Assembly (NCBI RefSeq): GCF_048773025.1
Contig: NC_133551.1
Coordinates: forward strand, 43,540,501-43,604,500
DNA: 64,000 nucleotides
Direction: 5' to 3'
Source: Camelus bactrianus
Lineage: Eukaryota; Chordata; Mammalia; Artiodactyla; Camelidae
Made by a program: the position numbers and the translations under genes
The notes under the pieces: model-generated
The model's input: only the letters and a program-made list of their open reading frames with translations
Database searches by the model: none
Told to the model about the DNA's origin: nothing
Part shown: positions 25,331 through 37,015 of the stretch, one piece after another
Layout of the letters: each line of letters opens with the position of its first letter
How positions within the stretch are numbered: position 1 is the first letter of the stretch

Positions 25331-26035
25331 TCAAGGCCATAGAAAGGACGGGGGAAAGGGTAGAGAATAGATGTAGAGGGCAAATGGAAGATAACTCAGT
25401 TCAAAATGTAATAATGGCTGTCTACTTCTCACGAAGATTTCCTGAGGGTCAAATGAGATAACACATATAAAAAGAATTTGCAAACTGTAAACAAAACATG
25501 CAAATACACTAATTATGAGATCCATTCTATAAGAATTAAACAAGAAAGAACACTGCCAATCTATGGTATGGGTCTCCCGAGGTTGACAGATCTCAAACTA
25601 TCAAATCAAGAGTAGCCCGATGACACTGGAATTTTTTCTCTCTGGGTAAAAGTTCAAATCCCGAAGACAAAAAAATATAAAAATGAAAAGGAATTGTTCA
25701 GTACCAAATGGTTAAGGCTAAGTGAAAGAATTAATTCCCTAGTGAGGTCAGTGTAGCAGTGGTCAGACAGAACTCAGACACTTACACACCAGCATCTTCA
25801 CGTCATTTTCCTGCCCTTCCCCTTTCCCAACTCTAGGTCTACCTTTTGCCATCAACAGAATTAACAACAATTTATTTTGTTTTCTACTGTGGTTCAGGAC
25901 CAGTTCTTATAAGCACCAATTCATTTGCCAAAAAAACACTGAACGAACACCTGCAGAATACCTACAATGTGCTTAGTATATAAGCTAAGCATCTATCTAC
26001 TCATCAGTGGATGATGAACCATGACAAAACTTATT
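25331..26035. other. No gene or clear repeat seen
   Basis: MIR-like patch near 25430-25500 at most. Confidence 0.4.
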
Positions 26036-26039
26036 CAGC

Positions 26040-26520
26040 TTATGAGCCTTATAATCCAACTTGTAATCTTTTTCCTTCTTGTTCACTCCTTTTTATCCAT
26101 ACGGACTTCCTTGCAGTTCCTTGAATCCCTCTAGATAACAGTCCTGCTTATGGCCTTTCCTCCAGCTATTCCCTCTGCTTTTCTCCCAGATAGCCACACA
26201 GTTAACTTCTTCACCTCTATCAATTTTGTTCAAATGTCACCTTCTCAACGAGCCCTACTCTATTCAAGACTGCAATCCCCGCTCAAGCTCGTGATCCCCT
26301 TTATCCTACTCCACTTATTCCCCTAGAGCATTTATAGCCTTCTAACATGCATATAATGTGCATGTTTATTATGGTTACATTTAATTTCTATCTCCCCTTG
26401 CACTCCTACTAACAGGGATATTTGAGTTTTGTTCACTGATGTATCCAAGCACCTACAGCAGGGCATGGCCCATACTGGACACTCAACAAATACTTACTGA
26501 ATTAATTAATCAGTCAATCA
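26040..26520 (+). repeat. L2 3' region
   Basis: 'gctattccctctgcttttct', 'caaatgtcaccttctcaacg', 'agcacctacagcagggcatg' and 'aaatacttactgaattaatt' are in L2 order. Confidence 0.8.
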
Positions 26521-27699
26521 ATCATCCAGCCACATGAAATGGTTTCAGGAGGCTCACTGACATTGGCAATTTTTTGTGGACAGAAATTTTAAAAGTTGAA
26601 AAAAGAAAACTATGTTGGCGTATTTTAAATCTAATAGCCTCATCTCAACTATAATTTGTTCTAACTTTTTGGTTTGTAGGTGAAAACTCATATAAGTGAT
26701 GATTAATTCCCATTATAATTAAATGTAAAAGCTGTAACATTTCTATTAAAGGAAATATAAGATCAAGCATCAAGCTGGTACTATAGATAATAAGTGTTTG
26801 TAATTAACATACCATGGATAACCGTAAACTCTGTCATCGTACTAATAAAACATAAAAATTCCTAAAGCAACTGGGAGCTCTGTGGCAGCTGCAATGTCAA
26901 CACTAGCCACTTTGCCAGTTGTTCAGAGGCTGTGCAAATTAGACAAACTGGTAGTAACACACATAATGCATTTGGGAGCCATCTTTGCACGGCATAAGTT
27001 TCTGTTTTTTAGATAAAGACTTCTGTCTTTTCTTTGGATAAAATATCCTGATGCATGAACATGTGGAGCTGAGATAAACTTCAAACTGCTAAGGGAATAA
27101 ACCAAAGGGGTAGTTTAGGTACCTCTGGGTAAACTATCACCAGGTTCTGATTTGAGGGCAGAAAAGTTACTTGCGCAGCAAATTTGGGTCTATAAATTTA
27201 TGGCTTAAATATGTAGAAAATATGAATTGAGGGATTAGTACCAGTTATTTTGTCACAGAGATAACTGGAAAGTTCAACAAAGAGCTCAAATGACAGAACT
27301 AGGTATGAAGGTATCAAATGTTTAATGGTTTCTTTCCAGAAAGCCAAACCACCCAAAGTGCTATGGAGTCAGAAAGATTAGGAAGCCACTGCACAGCCAT
27401 CTTTCTCAATCAATGAAGGACATGATTTTCAGTGGACCAGTCACAGATTAAACTCAGTTTGGACAATGACTCTAACTCTGCTTCAGCTGTCATCACCCTC
27501 ACATGTAAAAGGTTTGTGTGTTTGTGCGTGTGTGTATTGATACCTGATGGATACATCTGGAGTTCTTACTGCAGTGGGGAACTGAAACATTTAGATCCAA
27601 ACTGAACTGTTTCAAAGCAAGAAGTAAACTCTGACTTGTTTCATATACTATGTATTGAGCTATTCTGAAAGAACCAATACAGCTTTTTACTAGATACCA
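26521..27699. other. No gene or clear repeat seen
   Basis: AT-rich unique-looking sequence with a short GT tract at about 27512-27535. Confidence 0.45.
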
Positions 27700-28090
27700 T
27701 GTATTGTGGGCTGAATTGTGTCCCCCACCCCTAAATTCCTATGTTGAGGTCCTTAACCCCCAGTACCTCAGACTATGACTGTGTTTGGAGAAAGGGCCTG
27801 TAAAGAGGTAGCAATTAAGGTAAAATGAAGTCATATGAGTGGGCCCTAACCCACTATGACTGGTATCTGCATAAAAAGAGATTAGGACACAGACACACAG
27901 AGGAAAGACCATGTGAATTCAGAGTTAGAAGATGGCCCTGTACTAGCAAGACGAGAGGCCTCAGAAAAACAACTCTGTCTACACCTTTATCTTGGACTTC
28001 AAGCCTCTATAAGTGTGAGGAAATAAATTTTTATTGTGTAAGCCACCCAGTCGGTGGTATTTGTTATGGTAGCCCTAGCACCCTAATACA
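27700..28090 (+). mobile_element. MLT1-type solo LTR (ERVL-MaLR)
   Basis: It opens with 'gtgggctgaattgtgtcccc' and passes 'ccccagtacctcagactatg', 'gggccctaacccactatgac' and 'cttggacttcaagcctctat'. A polyadenylation signal with 'taagccacccagtc' follows, and it closes at 'accctaataca'. This is the full order of an MLT1A/B LTR. No internal region adjoins it. The family is an old fossil shared among placental mammals. Confidence 0.88.
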
Positions 28091-28975
28091 CCACGTATGA
28101 TTCATTTCATTGTGGCACTGCAGCAAAAGAAGAACGCAGGTTTAAAACTCCAGTCCAAATCACAAATCTCAATTATGAATATTGATGGATATCTTATTTA
28201 TGCAGTATCACGAGGGAATAAATCATTCCACATTGAACATAATTTCTGGATAACTGAAGCTTGCCTCTTAACAAACCAAAGTTCCCAATTCTAATAATAT
28301 CAGATGGAAATCTTCCTAAAATACACCATTATACACTATTCCTGCTTTAAAGTAGGTATACCATGATGCAATCCTTTTAAAGGATAAAATTGAAACTTCC
28401 AACAAAACTGGTAATTGTTATTCAGTACTCTAATTCAATTATTGCTTCTACCTAAGATTAAGACTAATTTCTCATATTTTACTTTTGCAATTTGTTTGTC
28501 CCTCACTTTCAGCTCTCTTTTACTGAAACTTTTAGTGTGTCTCCTACCTAGCAGGCCTTCTAATCTGCTGTAGGCTGAGAAAGTAGGGAACTAAGCATGT
28601 TAGAACTGTCTTGAGTGGGAATCAAAAGGCTTGAGGGAGGGTCCAAGGAGCTTGCCTGTGAATAAACATATTAACATACTCTGGCATATTTTTGCTTCTC
28701 AGAAATGTTTTTTCTTCTATCATAGCTTTTGCCTGTATTTCTAAGAGCTAACATTGAAAAGTTATGACCACTATGTTAGGATAAGTGAGATTTAATTTAT
28801 TTTTTTATTTTATTAATTGAAAATAATTTTATTAATAATTCTATTTTATTAATTTTAATAACAATTATGGGCTTGTTTCCACTTCAAAAACATCACAGGA
28901 TCTTTATAATGAATTAAAATCTGTATAGTGTTAATTTCTGATCTCCAAAAAAATGAATATGAATATATCAATTTT
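28091..28975. other. No gene or clear repeat seen
   Basis: Very AT-rich, including a TTTATT-rich low-complexity block at 28795-28865. Confidence 0.45.
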
Positions 28976-28979
28976 AATA

Positions 28980-29055
28980 ACAGCTAGCATATATTAGCAT
29001 TTACTGTGTGCCTGATATTGTGCTAAATGCATATGAAGCATCTCAATTACCAGAA
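28980..29055 (-). repeat. MIR fragment
   Basis: 'agcatttactgtgtgcctga' and 'attgtgctaaatgcatatga'. Confidence 0.7.
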
Positions 29056-29464
29056 ATGCAAAGAAATTATTGAAAGCAAGGAAAGGGATGCAAAATCACT
29101 CTGACCTTTCAGAAACTGTGCTTACTGAATGGATACATTATGCAAATAAGCATTATTTGATCAAATAAAACATTTTAACCTGGTTTCTAAAAAGTTATTA
29201 GTAAAAAGTAACAACATATGCAAGTTCCAAATTAAATATAATCCTGGCATAAGCCAAATAATCATTCTTCTCCATGGACCATCACTCCTGACAACAACCT
29301 AAAAAATTGGAGTACCTTCTCTCCATGTTTCCAATGACCCAACATGAATTTATGAAGAAGATACGCTCCTAGGCAGAAGGTCCTCTGGAAATGAATCACT
29401 AGGTTATGCAGAATTACACTGGTATGTTAACTCCCACCTCTCAAAAGCTATGTACTTAACATAT
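29056..29464. other. No gene or clear repeat seen
   Basis: Unique-looking AT-rich sequence. Confidence 0.4.
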
Positions 29465-29660
29465 TTGGAGGTCAATTTTTTAAATGAAATTTATTGAGGT
29501 GTAATGCACATAATAAAATGCAGAGATCTTAAGGGTTCGGTTTGATGTGTTCTAACAAATTGGTCTACCTTGTAGTCAACACCCAACCAAAATATGGCAT
29601 CTTAGAAAATTCCCTCCTGCCCCTTTGTAGTCAAACCTCTTTCCCCGACAATAGGTAGGT
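29465..29660 (-). mobile_element. Old L1M 3' UTR fragment, antisense
   Basis: 'aatttattgaggtgtaatgc', 'cttaagggttcggtttgatg' and 'gccccttt'-type segments match the reverse complement of the L1MC/L1ME 3' UTR. Confidence 0.6.
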
Positions 29661-29689
29661 ATTTTTCAGCAGTTTTTAATAGCAGTTTA

Positions 29690-29945
29690 TGGACGGTTAA
29701 CAATAGGAATATTTACTGAGTGCCCACGTGCCAGGCACTGTACATATATGGGATTCCATTTAATTCCCATGTCAAAGGTTGATATTATCTCCATTAATCT
29801 ACTGAGAATAAAAGAGTGGGGAAAACTAGGAGGACCAAGAAATTAATCATACAAGGTCACATAACTACTGAGCGGTGGGATCAGACCTGAATCAAGAATA
29901 TCTGAATTAGAATCCCTCATGGTAAACTATATTGCCTCTCCACAA
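29690..29945 (-). repeat. MIR
   Basis: 'gtgcccacgtgccaggcact', 'acaaggtcacataactactg' and 'cctgaatcaagaatatctga' are the reverse of MIR. Confidence 0.8.
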
Positions 29946-31194
29946 ATGCTAAGGAGTTCTCTGTTAATTCAAAATACACACTAGTTAGTGGAATTAATGA
30001 GGCCACCAGTTCTACCTCACAACTGCATCTCTATTACAATCACACCCAAGTACCTTATCTTAACAAGCAAGCAAAGGTTTCAGAGGCTAATACTAATGAT
30101 AACTAAAGAGGATTACTTACAAGTTCCTTAAATAAAAACCTGCATGTAAATCCTTCATATATTTCTAGGGTAGTTAGGAGAGGGGGAAAATCCTCTATAT
30201 AGGTGGGTGGGTCACAACCCCTTCAGCCCCAAGGAATGGTTAGTGTTTTAGAAAAAGAAGGGAAGGAATCCAACCATCCACTTGTTCTTAGTCAACCACA
30301 GTCCACCCTACCCAAGAACCACAAGGAGAGGTGCTGCACAGCCCTGTACTGTCACTTTACAGGCAAGCTGCGAGGCAAACATCTGGAGTGAATCTTTTGA
30401 TTCCTCATTACATTAATTTTATTCAATGTTTTAAACTCAACCCACTTACATTTACAAAACACTTCACACAGACTACTTCCCTCATGAATGGAGCTCCATT
30501 CACATTTCACTTAAAACATCAAGCTTATTCTGAAATGACTGAGGTTAAAGCTTGTTCAGTCTCAATTTGCAAGTATTATAAAATAATGGAAAACCAGGCG
30601 CACAAATACAGGAGGATAGTGTGAGGCAGCTTCTTTGAGGGGTTCTACTAAAATAAAGCAGCTAGGTAGGGAGGGGAAGGCAGGCTTTTAGGAACGCATA
30701 GGGCTCATGCCATACTGTGCTGTAGAGTGGGTTATTTGATTCTCCAGAGGGAAGATTTATGAGAACTACCACCCTTGAGCGGTACCGGCTAACACCTAGG
30801 GAATGGATATGACTTATTTTCCCCCAAACCTGGAGTTGTTTTCTAGAAGTCCCTCTCTGAGGTTCCCCTGTGGTTTCCCTAAATCCCTTAACATATGTTG
30901 GGGGAGGGGAGGTTTTCTCCCATTTAAAAACGAATTGTCTCCAACAAGTTGAAGACTTCAGGACGTGTCGTTACTAAATCCTAAACGTCTGACAACCCCA
31001 GCCCAAAGAGAGACACCAATTACAACACACACACAAAAAGACCCTATCCGGCAACACCCTATCAGTGTTGACCCGATCCTCCGTGTTTTCCTCCGCTAAA
31101 CAAGACCACAGTTAGTGCAACAGAAGCGCCCTCTCAATCTCATCTAGAAATAGCCCAAGCCTCAGGTCGACAGCAGGCTGTAATGGGGAAAGGC
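29946..31194. other. No gene seen; sequence just beyond the ELAVL4 island
   Basis: No repeat was recognised over 1.2 kb, in contrast to its repeat-dense surroundings. It would be the start of ELAVL4 intron 1. Confidence 0.45.
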
Positions 31195-31664
31195 ACTGGA
31201 GGGTGCTGCTTCTCGACAATTAGCGGGAGTCACACAGAGGGGGCCCCTGAGGATCCGCGCTCGCTCGCCGAGCCCCTTGGGGCTCTACTCGCTCGAAGCT
31301 GCCCGGACTTTCTGGCGCCACCAGCTTGATCAGCAAAGCCACCCCGAGGACCGCTCGGGAAAGGCGCAGAGGGGAGAGGCGCCGGGCGACGGCTTCTCGG
31401 AGCCGCAGGGTCAACTGTCGCAGGGGGAGGGGGCGTGGCAGACCCAACTTTCGGTGGTCTGCCCTGAGGCCCGGGAAGTCTCCGGAGGCCGGCGGGGGAG
31501 TGACCCGGAGCCCACCAGGAACAGAGCCACCAGACAGGCGGCAGAGGGGATGGTGAGGACCCCCAAGGGCCAGGGGCGCGCGGGGCCGGTTTCCTACTGC
31601 AGGGGCCCCCTCCCCCTCCCTGGGAGTCTGGGTGGCCGGGCTGCGCGATGGGAGCAGCCCAGGC

Positions 31665-31680
31665 GCGGCCACGTGGCCGC
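31665..31680. promoter_or_regulatory. 16-bp perfect palindrome with CACGTG E-box
   Basis: GCGGCCACGTGGCCGC equals its own reverse complement. The CACGTG core is the canonical E-box for USF/MYC-type bHLH-ZIP factors. It lies about 75 bp inside the inferred first intron of ELAVL4, within the CpG island. Confidence 0.55.
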
Positions 31681-31752
31681 GCGGCCGCCAGTGCCCGTAA
31701 CAGCGGGTGGGCGGGGCGTCGGGGACGCGGGGCCGACCCGAGGCGCGGCTAC

Positions 31753-31770
31753 CTGGTTCTTAAGGCGCAT
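31753..31770 (-). CDS. ELAVL4: Candidate alternative ELAVL4 first coding exon (MRLKNQ)
   Basis: On the - strand an ATG at 31770 reads M-R-L-K-N-Q and ends in CAG at 31753. It is followed by GT at 31752-31751 (CAG|GTAGCC), a plausible phase-0 donor. ELAVL4 is a neuronal RNA-binding protein (three RRMs) that binds AU-rich 3' UTR elements, and it is known for several alternative 5' exons that splice to a common exon beginning near MIISTMEPQ. A six-residue start of this kind would fit that design. The frame is open further upstream to an in-frame ATG at 32040, giving 90 extra codons of Arg/Ala/Pro-rich sequence that is probably 5' UTR. I do not know this exact isoform from memory, so the gene assignment is by position and the exon by its ATG and donor. 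Confidence 0.5.
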
Positions 31771-32040
31771 CTTCTTGGCGGCGCGGTCCAGCCCGAGGCG
31801 GCTGAGGCTGGGCGGGGCGCGGCGGGCGGGAGGACGTCCGCGGAGTCGCGCCGCGCTCGCTCGCTCGCCTGACCGGCGAGGCGCGGCGCGGCGCGGCCGC
31901 TTCGCCACCCCTGTCGCCGTCGTCGCCGCCACCCCCACCGCCGGCTCCAGGGGGCGCCTCTCGCGGGAGTAGGAGGACCGACCCCTGCGGTTCCGGGCCC
32001 TGGCGTCTGAGTTGGGGCTTGGCATGGAATCTATGCTCAA

Positions 32041-33229
32041 AAAGTTGAATGAATAAATCTCTTTCCTACGATACTGGTACCTATGCTTAAATTTTAAGTG
32101 AGGTAGTTCTTTTGCTGACCACCAACACTATGTGCACCGATGTTATTGGCAAAACATGGTGCTGGGCTCCGAAGATTGACAAACGTGACCAATTTGGAAC
32201 CCTTAGAATAAATCTTACGCTTTAGGTGAAGGTGCACTAGAAAGGTGGCCTGTGTTTGGCAGAGAGTGTGGACACGCTAAGTGCATCCTTCAAGCCATGT
32301 TTGGCCAGTTGACTGGTGTCTAAGATATACCCAAAGTAAAGTGAGAAATGGAGACAATGATTAATGTCACTAAATCCTAAACAAAATGACCAAGACTTGT
32401 GCACTATGATTTCAGATAAAAATATTTGTTGGGCTCAATGACTTGGGAGAGCCATTTAGTTACTCTTTGGCTTCCTAAACCACACCAGATATTTGAATAC
32501 CACAGTGTTGATCTGGTGCTGGGTAATCTAGTGATCGTTAGAAATGGGAAAAGTGGCTTCTTGGGCCATCCCTGACCTTTATAAAATTTTCACACTCGGG
32601 GCTGAGAAACTCAGAAACTCACAGTTGAGAATGCCTATTATTGCCTAAAGAAAATCTACTTTGAGTCAAAATACAGGAAATACAGGTATGAGTAAGACTT
32701 ACGGGTTGAAGTAAGTTTAGGATGGTAATGTTAGAATGCAAATATTGAAGAATCATTTTATCTGATGCCTCTTTATAGGTGAAGGCTCTGAAGTCCAGAG
32801 AAGACCTGGCCAGGTCACAAGGGAATCAGGAGGAAAGACTGTAAAAGTTCTCCTGACCTCTAGTCTGTTGTTCTATATTACAACTCTTAGGATTCTCAAA
32901 TTTTCCATTTTTAGGACTTGATCCATTCAAACCTTCAAACAGATCAAAATAAACTAAAGAGTATGCCTAGGTGATAGGAGAATTTGGAATGACAAATGAA
33001 AAACATTTGATGTTTTCATAATCATGATAGCTGTTAGTTATTGAGCACTTATGTTCACTGGATTACGTCATTTACTAAAAGTCTTAAATGATTTCATTCT
33101 TAGTGCAGGCTTAAAACTAAATAATCCTTGATGGCTGTAAGAGCTGTTTTCCCACAGCCTCCTTTGACTACGTAATACAAGAGTTTTGTTCCTGAGCAGA
33201 TGGAGATATACTAACTCAGAATTTTGCTA
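32041..33229. other. No gene or clear repeat seen
   Basis: Unique-looking region upstream of the inferred ELAVL4 promoter. A small MIR-like piece may lie at 33030-33090. Confidence 0.4.
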
Positions 33230-33640
33230 ACTTGCATTCTTTGACCCAGCAGTTGCACTTCAATAAATTTATTTTAAGGAAGGAATCATTAATGTGTTCA
33301 AAGACTTGGCTCTATGATTATTTATTGTAGGATTCTTTGAAATCTGGAAAAATTGGAAATAGTTTTTAATGGTCAACAAAGGAGACTAATCATACAAAGG
33401 AATATTCTGCAGACATTAAGAAAGATACAGTCAATGAATATTTATAAACATGGAAAGATGTTCATAATATATTTCAGAGTGAGAAAGGCAGATCACAAAA
33501 TTGTATGCTTAGAATGATCCTGTTTTTGCAGGGGTAATGGTGGTTACTTTGGAAGGGGGGTTCATAAGTGATTTTCATTTCTCCCTTTTTTGCTTATCTG
33601 TAGTTTTAAAAATGTCAGTAGAACATATTTATTATTAAGG
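33230..33640 (+). mobile_element. Old LINE-1 (L1M/HAL1-like) 3' fragment
   Basis: 'ttgacccagcagttgcactt', 'ggaaatagtttttaatggtc', 'acatggaaagatgttcataa' and a terminal 'aaaaatgtcagtagaacata' follow old L1 3' order on the + strand. It is strongly diverged. Confidence 0.65.
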
Positions 33641-33884
33641 AATTAAACAAATCACTGTCTCTGATTATTATCAAAGTACCTTCAGTGAGCAAGACATTAC
33701 AGCAAAGGCCAGAAGGCAAGAATTCAGCGCAGCTTAGCCCAGTAAAGAACACAGTCTTAACCGCTGAAGTTACATTCTTAATCAGACCTAGCTTTGGAAA
33801 CAGCTCTGCCCTCTTTAAGTCATCTTAAACAAGTTACTTGGTTTTTCTAAGGCTAAAACCAGTAATGATAATAACAGCTAACAT

Positions 33885-34035
33885 TAATGAGAGTTTACCT
33901 TGTGCTGGGCACTGTGCTCAGCACTCCCCACATCAAGAAATTGAGGCTTAAATTGAGGGAAGTTAAATAACTTGCCCAAATTTCCAAGTTTACACAATTA
34001 GATAAATATTCACATCATAGTGTGGTTGTGGGTAC
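33885..34035 (-). repeat. MIR
   Basis: 'ttgtgctgggcactgtgctc', 'gaaattgaggcttaaattga' and 'taacttgcccaaatttccaa'. Confidence 0.85.
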
Positions 34036-34114
34036 GAGGGTTAATTGTGCAAGGGGGCACTTAAAGCACTAAGCCTAATAAACTGGCAGATATCTATCTA
34101 TATATCCACATATT

Positions 34115-34116
34115 TA

Positions 34117-34148
<32 letters not shown>
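34115..34148. repeat. (TC)n(TA)n microsatellite
   Basis: About ten TC units run directly into TA units. Confidence 0.9.
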
Positions 34149-34264
34149 ATGCTAGTCCTTTTTAATTTAGTACAACCCTTGTAGCAAATTCTACTTTTTA
34201 TAACCATTTATTTATTTTTTCACTCAAGTCATCTCTCCAGGGAATCTACCTCAGCTCTTTACTG

Positions 34265-34500
34265 TGGTGGGTAAGATCATGGGCTCTAAAGCCTGTCTTG
34301 GCTTAAATCCCAGCTCTACCATTTACTAGCTCTGTGAGCTTGGGCAAATTACTTAAGCCTCTTTGTGCCTCAGCCTTCTCATCTATAAGATGGGCATAAT
34401 ATTAGAATTGACTTTATGGGGGTTGTTCTGAATATTAAATGAGTTAACAGACAGAAAGCAATAAGAACAGTACCTGGTATACTTAGAAGTTTTTAAATGA
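34265..34500 (+). repeat. MIR, nearly full length
   Basis: 'gatcatgggctctaaagcct', 'tagctctgtgagcttgggca' and 'ttgttctgaatattaaatga' make this the best preserved MIR in the window. Confidence 0.92.
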
Positions 34501-35738
34501 TTAGACATTTTACAAATTGTAAGTTCTTTTTTACACTAATATAAAGATTTTAGTACATGTTCTTTATATTGATATCTGAACATATTGTTATTTAAACCAA
34601 AGGTTATGTAAATGCAAAACCTGTCAGAATTCATAGTAGGAAGCAATCCTCATTTAAAAGAAACCCATGTAGCATTTACATGCGCATATATTATTAAAAC
34701 AGCATACCCAGAAACAAGATAAACAAAAAAATACCTATTCTTTCAGGTTTAACTTTTCCAAAATCGGTTCAGCCATGAATTCTTCAAAGAAAAGAATCTG
34801 GCATATTTAGGGCTTTACTTGTCGTGCATTTTGTTTATTATACTCAGAGATTTGATCTGTTTTCTGGATTTATGAGGTCTTTTGAAAACAACTGAATAAT
34901 TCCACACAGAGATAAAAATTTTACTCCAGATTTATCATCAAATATGTTAAGGTAATACTGCTTATGAAAAGTCTCATAAAAAGAGCCAATCATCATAGGA
35001 TTAAGAACAATGCCACAGAAAAAAAAATTATTTCTCATCAATTGAAAATATATTTTAAGTTAAACTATATATGTATATATAATATACAAATATATGTGTG
35101 TATATACATATAAACTAAAGGTAATATATTAAATATTAATTTTTTCAGCATAGTATTGACTATCTAACACAGGTGTTTTGGAAGTATGTTAAATTCCTTC
35201 CCAATATAAACCATAAATAGAATCTGTGGTAATTTTACAATTACAAGTCATATTGTGGCTCTAGGATAGTCAACTTCATGTAACAAAGCAATTAGTAAGA
35301 GCATGGAAACTTACTTTCTTCCTTTGAAAGGCAATTCCTTTATTAAGGGCAATGTTATTTTTCTTTAAAAGTCCTGAATCTTCACACAAAGACATTACAA
35401 GCTCACTGTGCACCTTAATTATAAGGGCACCTGTGTTTCTTTGTTTATCTGGTTGGTCGGTCCTGAGGATTTGATTTGTCACACTCCTCCCCTGTCCCGC
35501 CCTATTTCTCTCTTAATGAGAACAACTTAACAATACCATCTGTACAGCCTCCACGACTCAACTAATGACTAGGGAGGAATACAGGTATTAGTCATGGTGG
35601 AGAAGCACTTGTTGCTTAACCTTCATATAAAGCAGTAAAATTCAGGGTTAGTAAGCGTAAACTTGGGAGATAGAGTGATTTTTAAAACATAGACTGAAAC
35701 CCCACCCCTACCTTTTCTCCACCACCCTTCCACCATCC
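34501..35738. other. No gene; AT-rich
   Basis: Includes TATA/ATATGT-rich low-complexity sequence at 35060-35135. No exon seen. Confidence 0.4.
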
Positions 35739-35739
35739 T

Positions 35740-35945
35740 GCTCTTCTCCTTGGGGAAGCAATCTGGTATTAGATGGGGTCAGATTAATCCCACCTCTGTC
35801 AATCAGGAGCCCTGTGATTTTGGCGAGTTCCTTTATCTCTCTGAGCCTCCGTTTCTGTACGATAGAGATAATAGTACTTACCTCATAGGTTGTTATGAAG
35901 ATGATTTTTAGTACTAATGGGAAAAGTGTGTAAAGTAACCACTTA
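35740..35945 (+). repeat. MIR
   Basis: 'agatggggtcagattaatcc', 'ttggcgagttcctttatctc' and 'cctcataggttgttatgaag'. Confidence 0.88.
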
Positions 35946-36119
35946 ATACAACTTTCTTCTCTTTCTTCTTCCCCCTGTGCATTGGGAACACTCAAAAAAG
36001 ACTCCAACTATGCCATCCATAGAAGAACAGGCATGTGTGAAGGTGTGGATATTTCTGGGATTTGGAATTTGATGTAAGATACAAAATTCGTCTGTTGTCT
36101 TCATCACTAATATCTCCTG

Positions 36120-36450
36120 AAAGGGAATGAAAGAACCCCATTCATTCAACAAGTATCCATTGAGCACCTATTAGGTCTAGGCGTCCTGCAAACCACTGGC
36201 AATAGAGTTGTCTTTTGTCTTCAAGAAGCTCTCAGCCTGGGGGGTACAGTAGATGAGGAAATGCCAGACAGTGACAACACAACACAGTGTAACAAGTGCT
36301 GATGTAGAGAGAAGCACCAGGGATTGTTGTGAGTGTAGAGTAGGGGCATCCAAGAGAAGGGTTTAGGTGAGAGGGGGATCTGGGAAGATTCCTGAGGGAA
36401 AAATGATTCTGAGATTGAAGAACAAGCAGGAGTTATGAAGGGAAAGACTG
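36120..36450 (-). repeat. L2, antisense
   Basis: 'aacaagtatccattgagcac', 'ttcaagaagctctcagcctg' and 'gggaagattcctgagggaaa'. Confidence 0.75.
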
Positions 36451-36859
36451 AACATCCAAGCTTGATAGAGATGACTTTTTGAAAAGACCCGTTCTAAAGC
36501 TGTGAAGTAAATGGTGTATTCCATTGTTAGAATAAGGCTACACTGTCGTGTTATGCATATTACGGATATAACAGAATTTGTGCATTCTCTGATGTTTCAT
36601 CACATGAGATTTTAATGGGAATCATGAATAAGCTCTGTTTTCGAGCAAGCCCAGAAGCATATGTTTAGAAACATTTGATTAGAGCCTTTGTGCTAACAGT
36701 TTTAACTATTCTTAGTTGCTCCTTAACAGTTGCAGTTTGTACTTAATAGATTAGATAATTAACTGCTTATTAGTAGAAAATAACTCAGACAATCATGATA
36801 TGCAGGAAATGATAAGAAAAAGAGTGTTCAGTCTTCATGTAGGTTTTTGTGCTGGGAAG

Positions 36860-37015
36860 AAACTTAGAGATCATTAATATTCCCCTCATTTTACTGACAA
36901 GAAAAATCAGGCCCAGAGAAGCTCAGTGATCTGCCTAAGTCCTCACAGCTAGTGAGAAACAGAGTCAGGAAGAGAACTGAGTTTCTCTGAGCTCCCTGCC
37001 CAATGGTCTCACCAA
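36860..37015 (-). repeat. MIR
   Basis: 'tcattttactgacaagaaaa', 'ggcccagagaagctcagtga' and 'ctcacagctagtgagaaaca'. Confidence 0.85.

Larger units (their letters stand above)
1..31752 (-). other. ELAVL4: Inferred ELAVL4 intron 1, distal part
   Basis: If the exon candidate at 31753-31770 is right, everything to its left in the window is intron. I searched for the known alternative N-termini of ELAVL4 (MEWNGLKM-type and MVMIIST-type) on the - strand and did not find them, so those exons lie outside. The interval is almost entirely repeats and AT-rich unique sequence. Confidence 0.5.
31195..31975 (-). promoter_or_regulatory. ELAVL4: CpG island, probable far-upstream promoter of ELAVL4
   Basis: This is a sharply bounded GC- and CpG-rich block inside AT-rich DNA. 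It lies about 26 kb from the AGBL4 island and, by conserved order, in the place of the most upstream ELAVL4 (HuD) promoter, transcribed leftward. The assignment is by synteny; no long coding exon is present to prove it. GC-box-like and GCGGC-repeat stretches are present (for example 31870-31900), and there is no clear TATA box. A 16-bp palindrome with a CACGTG core lies at 31665-31680. Confidence 0.65.

Noticed and set aside
31277-31972. 231-codon open frame on the + strand in the left CpG island
   Set aside because: The GC-rich sequence is open in several frames on both strands. There is no known domain, and composition is Arg/Gly/Ala/Pro-rich as expected by chance.
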